Source: CAZRVH01 sp964603635 (GTDB lineage: Bacteria > Patescibacteriota > Gracilibacteria > Peribacterales > Peribacteraceae). Taken from it: 25,005 bases of DNA. The notes beneath the pieces were generated by a model. That model made no database searches and was not told the origin of the DNA. It was given only the letters and a program-made list of their open reading frames with translations. The stretch is from positions 1 through 25,005 of the forward strand of contig CAZRVH010000014.1 in assembly GCA_964603635.1 (NCBI GenBank), given 5' to 3'. A program made the translations under genes and the position numbers. How positions within the stretch are numbered: position 1 is the first letter of the stretch; the number at the start of each line of letters is the position of its first letter. Positions 23,093-25,005 of this stretch are shown here, piece after piece.

Positions 23093-23110
23093 TTGATCCT
23101 TCTATTCCAG

Positions 23111-23183
23111 GCACCTTTAGCTCAGTTGGTTAGAGCATCGGACTTTAATCCGAAGGCCACAGGTTCAATCCCTGTAGGGTGCA
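23111..23183 (+). tRNA. tRNA-like gene 2: Lys-type body, 6-nt anticodon loop
   Basis: The acceptor GCACCTT (23111-23117) pairs with AGGGTGC (23176-23182), discriminator A. The D arm (GCTC-AGTTGGTTA-GAGC) and T arm (ACAGG-TTCAATC-CCTGT) are normal. The anticodon stem TCGGA/TCCGA is perfect, but its loop is only CTTTAA (23143-23148), six bases. A canonical tRNA-Lys would have CTTTTAA; one T is missing. Read from T33 the triplet could be TTA, complementary to the UAA stop, but the short loop makes that uncertain. CCA is not encoded. Confidence 0.75.
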
Positions 23184-23186
23184 TTT

Positions 23187-23203
23187 CTTCCGGTCTCCGG
23201 AAG
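23187..23203 (+). other. Perfect hairpin between tRNA-like genes 2 and 3
   Basis: CTTCCGG (23187-23193) and CCGGAAG (23197-23203) pair around TCT. No T-run follows, so it is more likely a processing spacer than a terminator. Confidence 0.6.
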
Positions 23204-23209
23204 ACTGAT

Positions 23210-23384
23210 TGGGCTTTAGCTCAGAATTGCGAAACGCTAATGCAAGCCAGACTGTTTCTTGCTCATATCCTAGGCAAAAAAATGAGAGAAATCAGAATGG
23301 AATACCTTGCAGTAGCAGGAAGCGATGATGGTAGAGCGTCCCTTTAAAACGGGAAGGTCGCAGGTTCAAATCCTGTAAGCCCAA
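23210..23384 (+). tRNA. tRNA-like gene 3 with a ~100-nt insertion in the D-loop
   Basis: The acceptor TGGGCTT (23210-23216) pairs with AAGCCCA (23377-23383), discriminator A. U8-A9, D stem GCTC (23219-23222) with GAGC (23334-23337), and T arm GCAGG-TTCAAAT-CCTGT are all in place. The D-loop is 111 nt where 7-11 is normal; the extra sequence sits before the conserved GG and folds into one long hairpin. The anticodon arm is also irregular: TCCC/GGGA encloses TTTAAAAC, as if the base at position 31 were lost from a TCCCG/CGGGA stem. TAA or TTA are possible triplets. It is the last gene of the unit, followed at once by a terminator. Confidence 0.7.
23236..23316 (+). other. Structured 81-nt insertion within the D-loop of tRNA-like gene 3
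   Basis: GCTA-a-TGCAAG (23236-23246) pairs with CTTGCA-g-TAGC (23306-23316). Further in, TTTCT and CTCAT (23255-23266) pair with ATGAG and AGAAA (23282-23291). A CCTAGG and a run of A occupy the loop. GCGA occurs on both sides (23229 and 23322), which could be a short target duplication. It is far shorter than a group I intron. Its nature, intron, mobile hairpin or stable RNA domain, is not known. Confidence 0.6.
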
Positions 23385-23388
23385 CTCC

Positions 23389-23428
23389 GACCCCTCACGA
23401 TGTCATGTCGCGAGGGGTCTTTCTTTAT
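23389..23428 (+). terminator. Intrinsic terminator of the tRNA-like unit
   Basis: GACCCCTC (23389-23396) pairs with GAGGGGTC (23412-23419), with further pairing (CGA/TCG) inside, followed by a T-rich tract (TTTCTTTAT). It begins 5 nt after the third tRNA-like gene. Confidence 0.85.
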
Positions 23429-23479
23429 CTCCCGAATATATTTTTTCACCTATGCAAGCACATCCTTCCGAAAGACAGG

Positions 23480-23485
23480 TATAGT
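23480..23485 (+). promoter_or_regulatory. -10 element TATAGT of the DUF378 gene
   Basis: TATAGT lies 29 nt before ATG 23514, giving a pyrimidine-rich leader of about 20 nt without a Shine-Dalgarno. No clear -35 is seen. Confidence 0.4.
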
Positions 23486-23513
23486 TAACGCATTTCCTTC
23501 CCCCTTTCTTCTT

Positions 23514-23702
23514 ATGAAGAACATTTCCTACATCCTGGTGATCATCGGTGCCCTTAACTGGGGACTTGTCGCCATCGGAGGTTTCGTAGGCACGAACCTG
23601 AACGTCGTGAACCTGCTGCTGGGCAGCTGGCCGATGGTCGAATGGATCGTGTACCTGCTCGTAGGTATCGCGGGTGTCTACATGCTCGTCGACAGGAAAT
23701 AA
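23514..23702 (+). CDS. DUF378 family small membrane protein
   Basis: The 62-residue protein has two spans, ISYILVIIGALNWGLVAIGG and VEWIVYLLVGIAGVYMLV, joined by a short loop containing NVVNLLLGSWP. The IGALNWGLVAI opening and the VGIAGVYML segment are characteristic of DUF378, a family of small inner-membrane proteins of unknown function. The frame opens at 23400, inside a terminator, so ATG 23514 is the start. It is monocistronic, with its own terminator. Confidence 0.9.
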   Translation: MKNISYILVIIGALNWGLVAIGGFVGTNLNVVNLLLGSWPMVEWIVYLLVGIAGVYMLVDRK

Positions 23703-23721
23703 TCCCTGCGACGGAATAAGA

Positions 23722-23748
23722 AAGCCCTCTTTCCCGGGGGGCTTTTTT
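23722..23748 (+). terminator. Intrinsic terminator of the DUF378 gene
   Basis: AAGCCC (23722-23727) pairs with GGGCTT (23739-23744), followed by a run of T to 23748. Confidence 0.85.
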
Positions 23749-23800
23749 ATGTCCATTGCGATTTGCAACGCATGGATCGGCATGTCGGCATACGCACCCG

Positions 23801-23828
23801 TTGACTCAGATCGGGAAAAGGATACGCT
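23801..23828 (+). promoter_or_regulatory. Promoter TTGACT-N16-TACGCT of the structured RNA
   Basis: TTGACT (23801-23806) and TACGCT (23823-23828) are 16 nt apart, placing transcription start at about 23835, exactly where the first hairpin of the predicted RNA begins. Confidence 0.55.
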
Positions 23829-23834
23829 GACACA

Positions 23835-24030
23835 CTTCTTTTCCCCAGCAGGAAAGGAGGTGGGCACTGTAGCTCAAACCACGCGTTTCATGTTCCGTGC
23901 TTCAAATAGGAGCATGTGAAGCTGCCCATGAAATGCCAGAGCATCCGGCCCCTGACCCGGAGGTTGTCGGCGAAAATCCGGCCTGTGCCCTTCGACCCCG
24001 ATGCGCACCATGCGGATCGGGGTTCTTTTT
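23835..24030 (+). ncRNA. Structured RNA of about 195 nt, family unknown
   Basis: No protein gene fits this stretch, but it has a promoter, nested pairing and a strong terminator. Elements in order: a 5' hairpin CTTCTTTTCC/GGAAAGGAGG (23835-23860); a closing stem GGGCAC (23862-23867) with GTGCCC (23985-23990); inside it a two-part hairpin, TTTCATG/CATGAAA (23886-23892, 23927-23933) enclosing GCTTCA/TGAAGC (23899-23904, 23917-23922); and CCGGA/TCCGG (23957-23961, 23977-23981). ATCCGGCC occurs twice (23943, 23976), allowing alternative pairing. No plus-strand gene follows, so a stand-alone RNA is more likely than a riboswitch. I see no SRP, tmRNA or RNase P signature. 6S RNA cannot be excluded but the fold is not a single rod. 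Confidence 0.6.
23995..24030 (+). terminator. Intrinsic terminator of the structured RNA
   Basis: ACCCCGAT (23995-24002) pairs with ATCGGGGT (24016-24023), with CGC/GCG inside, followed by TCTTTTT. The stop codon of the convergent gene lies in the T-run. Confidence 0.9.
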
Positions 24031-24418
24031 ATACACGGGCAAGACTTCTAGGCTCGACAAACGCCTCGGGGAAGGCCTTGATGCAACGCCTGCGTATGTC
24101 GTGCATCTCCTGTAACACGGCTGCGTTCGGATCCATGCGTTCGATAAGCCCGATCACATCAAACAGGCGGGATAGAAAGAGATCGGCCGTTTTCCAAACC
24201 GCTTCCGCATGTTCGCCTCTCGGCGTATCCAACACCGTCATCAGGCAATCATGTGCCGCATCGGAAAAATACTCGTCGCCGGCGGCCGACGGCCCAATGA
24301 CATCGCATGCCCTTTGGACGAGCGTTTTCCGCAACATCTCGGCTCCGGGATCGAACGGCCGCACTGTCGGCTGTTCAACGGGAGAATCCGGACCGGCCAA
24401 AGGGGAACCGACGGACAT
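24029..24418 (-). CDS. Soluble protein of unknown function
   Basis: The 129-residue protein is mostly helical after a Pro-rich start (MSVGSPLAGPDSPVEQP). It has a DEYFSDAAHDCLMTVLD segment and RLFDVIGLIERMDPNAAVLQ, with no membrane span. I do not recognise it. The frame opens at 24517, but ATG 24418 is preferred: the extended -10 TGCTATAGA ends 7 nt before it. Composition matches the genome, so it looks native. Confidence 0.6.
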   Translation of the reverse strand: MSVGSPLAGPDSPVEQPTVRPFDPGAEMLRKTLVQRACDVIGPSAAGDEYFSDAAHDCLMTVLDTPRGEHAEAVWKTADLFLSRLFDVIGLIERMDPNAAVLQEMHDIRRRCIKAFPEAFVEPRSLARV

Positions 24419-24424
24419 GCCGTA

Positions 24425-24433
24425 TCTATAGCA
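24425..24433 (-). promoter_or_regulatory. Extended -10 TGCTATAGA of the unknown gene
   Basis: TG-C-TATAGA on the minus strand ends 7 nt before ATG 24418, nearly identical to the dockerin operon promoter. A -35 is not evident. Confidence 0.5.
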
Positions 24434-24504
24434 CTTCGCAGGCAGGAATTGCTTGCTTGACCCTAGGAATATGTCACAAATCCCTACAAGCAAACAACGC
24501 CCGC

Positions 24505-24528
24505 AGCGGAGATTCATGAATCTCCGCT
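24505..24528. repeat. Perfect 24-bp palindrome
   Basis: AGCGGAGATTCA is followed directly by its complement TGAATCTCCGCT. There is no T-run on either side, so it is not a typical terminator. It may be a REP-type element or a binding site. Confidence 0.75.
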
Positions 24529-24577
24529 ACAGGATGGTTATTGATGATTGAGGATGGCGGGACGGTGAAAGCATGAC

Positions 24578-24613
24578 AGTTCGTCGTCCTCCATCTCGTA
24601 CGCGCAGTGGATC
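24578..24613 (-). pseudogene. Remnant duplicate of the sigma-factor 3' end
   Basis: On the minus strand these 36 nt encode I-HCAYEMED-DEL, against D-HCAYEMED-TEL at the true end of the sigma-factor gene (24679-24644). The two copies differ at most synonymous third positions while the peptide is nearly identical, so this is an old duplicate or derives from a divergent paralogue. It lies after the functional stop, in another frame, with a short repeat between the copies. Confidence 0.7.
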
Positions 24614-24614
24614 G

Positions 24615-24638
24615 CCTTTCGACAAGCTCAGGGTGATC
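24615..24638. repeat. Short dispersed repeat between the two rpoD tail copies
   Basis: The plus strand reads CTTTCGACAAGCTCAGGGTG, a sequence I recall as dispersed in many environmental bacterial genomes. Its complement resembles the repeat at 5915-5937. It occupies the gap between the functional sigma-factor stop and the remnant. Confidence 0.6.
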
Positions 24639-24640
24639 AC

Positions 24641-25005
24641 TTATAGCTCGGTATCCTCCATTTCATAGGCACAATGATCGCACTTCAGGATGGGCATGCC
24701 GTTCTTGTTCAGCGGAGACATGATTCCTTTGTTGCACTTGGAGCACATCAGGGAGCTGGCAAATGCGGGGACCGGGGCGAAGCCGACGCGCTTAGGCGGC
24801 AGACCGTGCTCGCGGATGGTAAGGGAGCGGGGATGGTCGCGCATTTTCTGGAGCACCTTCGCCTCGATCTGGCGGATGCGCTCGCGGGTAACGCCGAATT
24901 CCTGTCCCACTTCTTCCAAGGTGTGGCCGATGCCGTCCGCGAGGCCGAAACGCATCTCGATGATCTTGCGCTCGCGCGGCGTGAGGAAGTCCAGCATCGC
25001 GTGGA
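24641..25005 (-). CDS. rpoD: RpoD-like sigma-70 factor, C-terminal part, with zinc-ribbon tail
   Basis: The gene runs off the right edge; the frame is open to the end and the ATG at 24997 is internal. Visible is sigma region 4, which contacts the -35 element: LDFLTPRERKIIEMRFGLAD, HTLEEVGQEFGVTRERIRQI and EAKVLQKMRDHPRS. A linker (GLPPKRVGFAPVPAF) and a CxxC-17-CxxC module follow (CSKCNKG and KCDHCAYEMED), which looks like a zinc ribbon. Ordinary RpoD proteins end shortly after region 4, so this tail is unusual. The HTH and the GxTxERIRQIE motif make housekeeping sigma most likely. The 5' part is not visible. Confidence 0.93.
   Translation of the reverse strand, partial: HAMLDFLTPRERKIIEMRFGLADGIGHTLEEVGQEFGVTRERIRQIEAKVLQKMRDHPRSLTIREHGLPPKRVGFAPVPAFASSLMCSKCNKGIMSPLNKNGMPILKCDHCAYEMEDTEL

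Noticed and set aside
23236..23316. Group I or group II intron in the third tRNA-like gene
   Set aside because: At about 100 nt it is too short, lacks catalytic-core motifs, and sits in the D-loop rather than the anticodon loop.
23862..23990. Cobalamin riboswitch
   Set aside because: Fragments such as GGCACTGT and GGCGAAAATCCGGC recall it, but they are in the wrong order and no gene follows on that strand.
23835..24030. SRP RNA, tmRNA or RNase P RNA
   Set aside because: The conserved signatures of these RNAs are not present (for SRP the GGAAGCAGCC apical region, for tmRNA a tRNA-like end, for RNase P the GAGGAAAGTCC core).
1..25005. CRISPR array, prophage or integrated element
   Set aside because: No regularly spaced direct repeats, integrase, transposase or phage structural genes were seen; the tRNA-like cluster is the only phage-reminiscent feature.

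Overview
This is a GC-rich window of tightly packed bacterial genes. The style suggests a Patescibacteria (CPR) genome, perhaps Peribacteria-like. That placement is inferred from gene content, short intergenic gaps, apparently leaderless genes and scattered short repeats; it is not proven. UGA is an ordinary stop codon here, since many intact genes end in TGA.

Layout. 1-1911: 3' end of greA, a conserved small protein and holA, the latter two convergent. 2032-4464: a three-gene operon joined by ATGA overlaps, encoding a membrane-anchored dockerin-like protein, a cohesin-like/FN3 surface protein and a cupredoxin-like membrane protein. 4515-4885: csrA with a GGA-bearing leader and a terminator. 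4924-7230 (minus): an SLH/CAP secreted protein, a small unknown protein and a multi-pass membrane protein. 7311-9699: tRNA-Tyr, a cyclopropane-fatty-acid synthase, an RBBP9-like hydrolase and a TfoX-like protein. 9767-10230: a DUF559 nuclease-like gene between short palindromes. 10286-15716 (minus): a MarR-controlled MacB-like export operon made of MarR, an HlyD-type adaptor, an ABC ATPase and two tandem permeases. 15774-18052: ftsK. 18084-19112 (minus): a small membrane protein and an orphan gene in an AT-rich island. 19149-19745: rdgB interrupted by one in-frame TGA. 19735-22686 (minus): a UvrD/RecB-like helicase-nuclease. 22764-23428: a 43-aa membrane peptide divergent from a unit of three tRNA-like genes. 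23480-24030: a DUF378 membrane protein and a structured RNA with its own promoter and terminator. 24029-24418 (minus): an unknown protein. 24505-25005: palindromes, a duplicated remnant of the sigma-factor 3' end, and the C-terminal part of an RpoD-like sigma factor with a zinc-ribbon tail.

Three things stand out. First, the tRNA-like unit at 23013-23384: all three members have good acceptor and T arms but abnormal anticodon arms, and the third carries a roughly 100-nt hairpin insertion in its D-loop. Second, a cohesin-like and a dockerin-like protein are translationally coupled in one operon. Third, about eleven genes have a -10-like hexamer ending 7-9 nt before the start codon, which implies leaderless mRNAs, while a few small genes have proper Shine-Dalgarno leaders. 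Further observations are the rdgB nonsense codon, short repeats inserted in frame in ftsK and the SLH gene, and the duplicated rpoD tail next to another such repeat.
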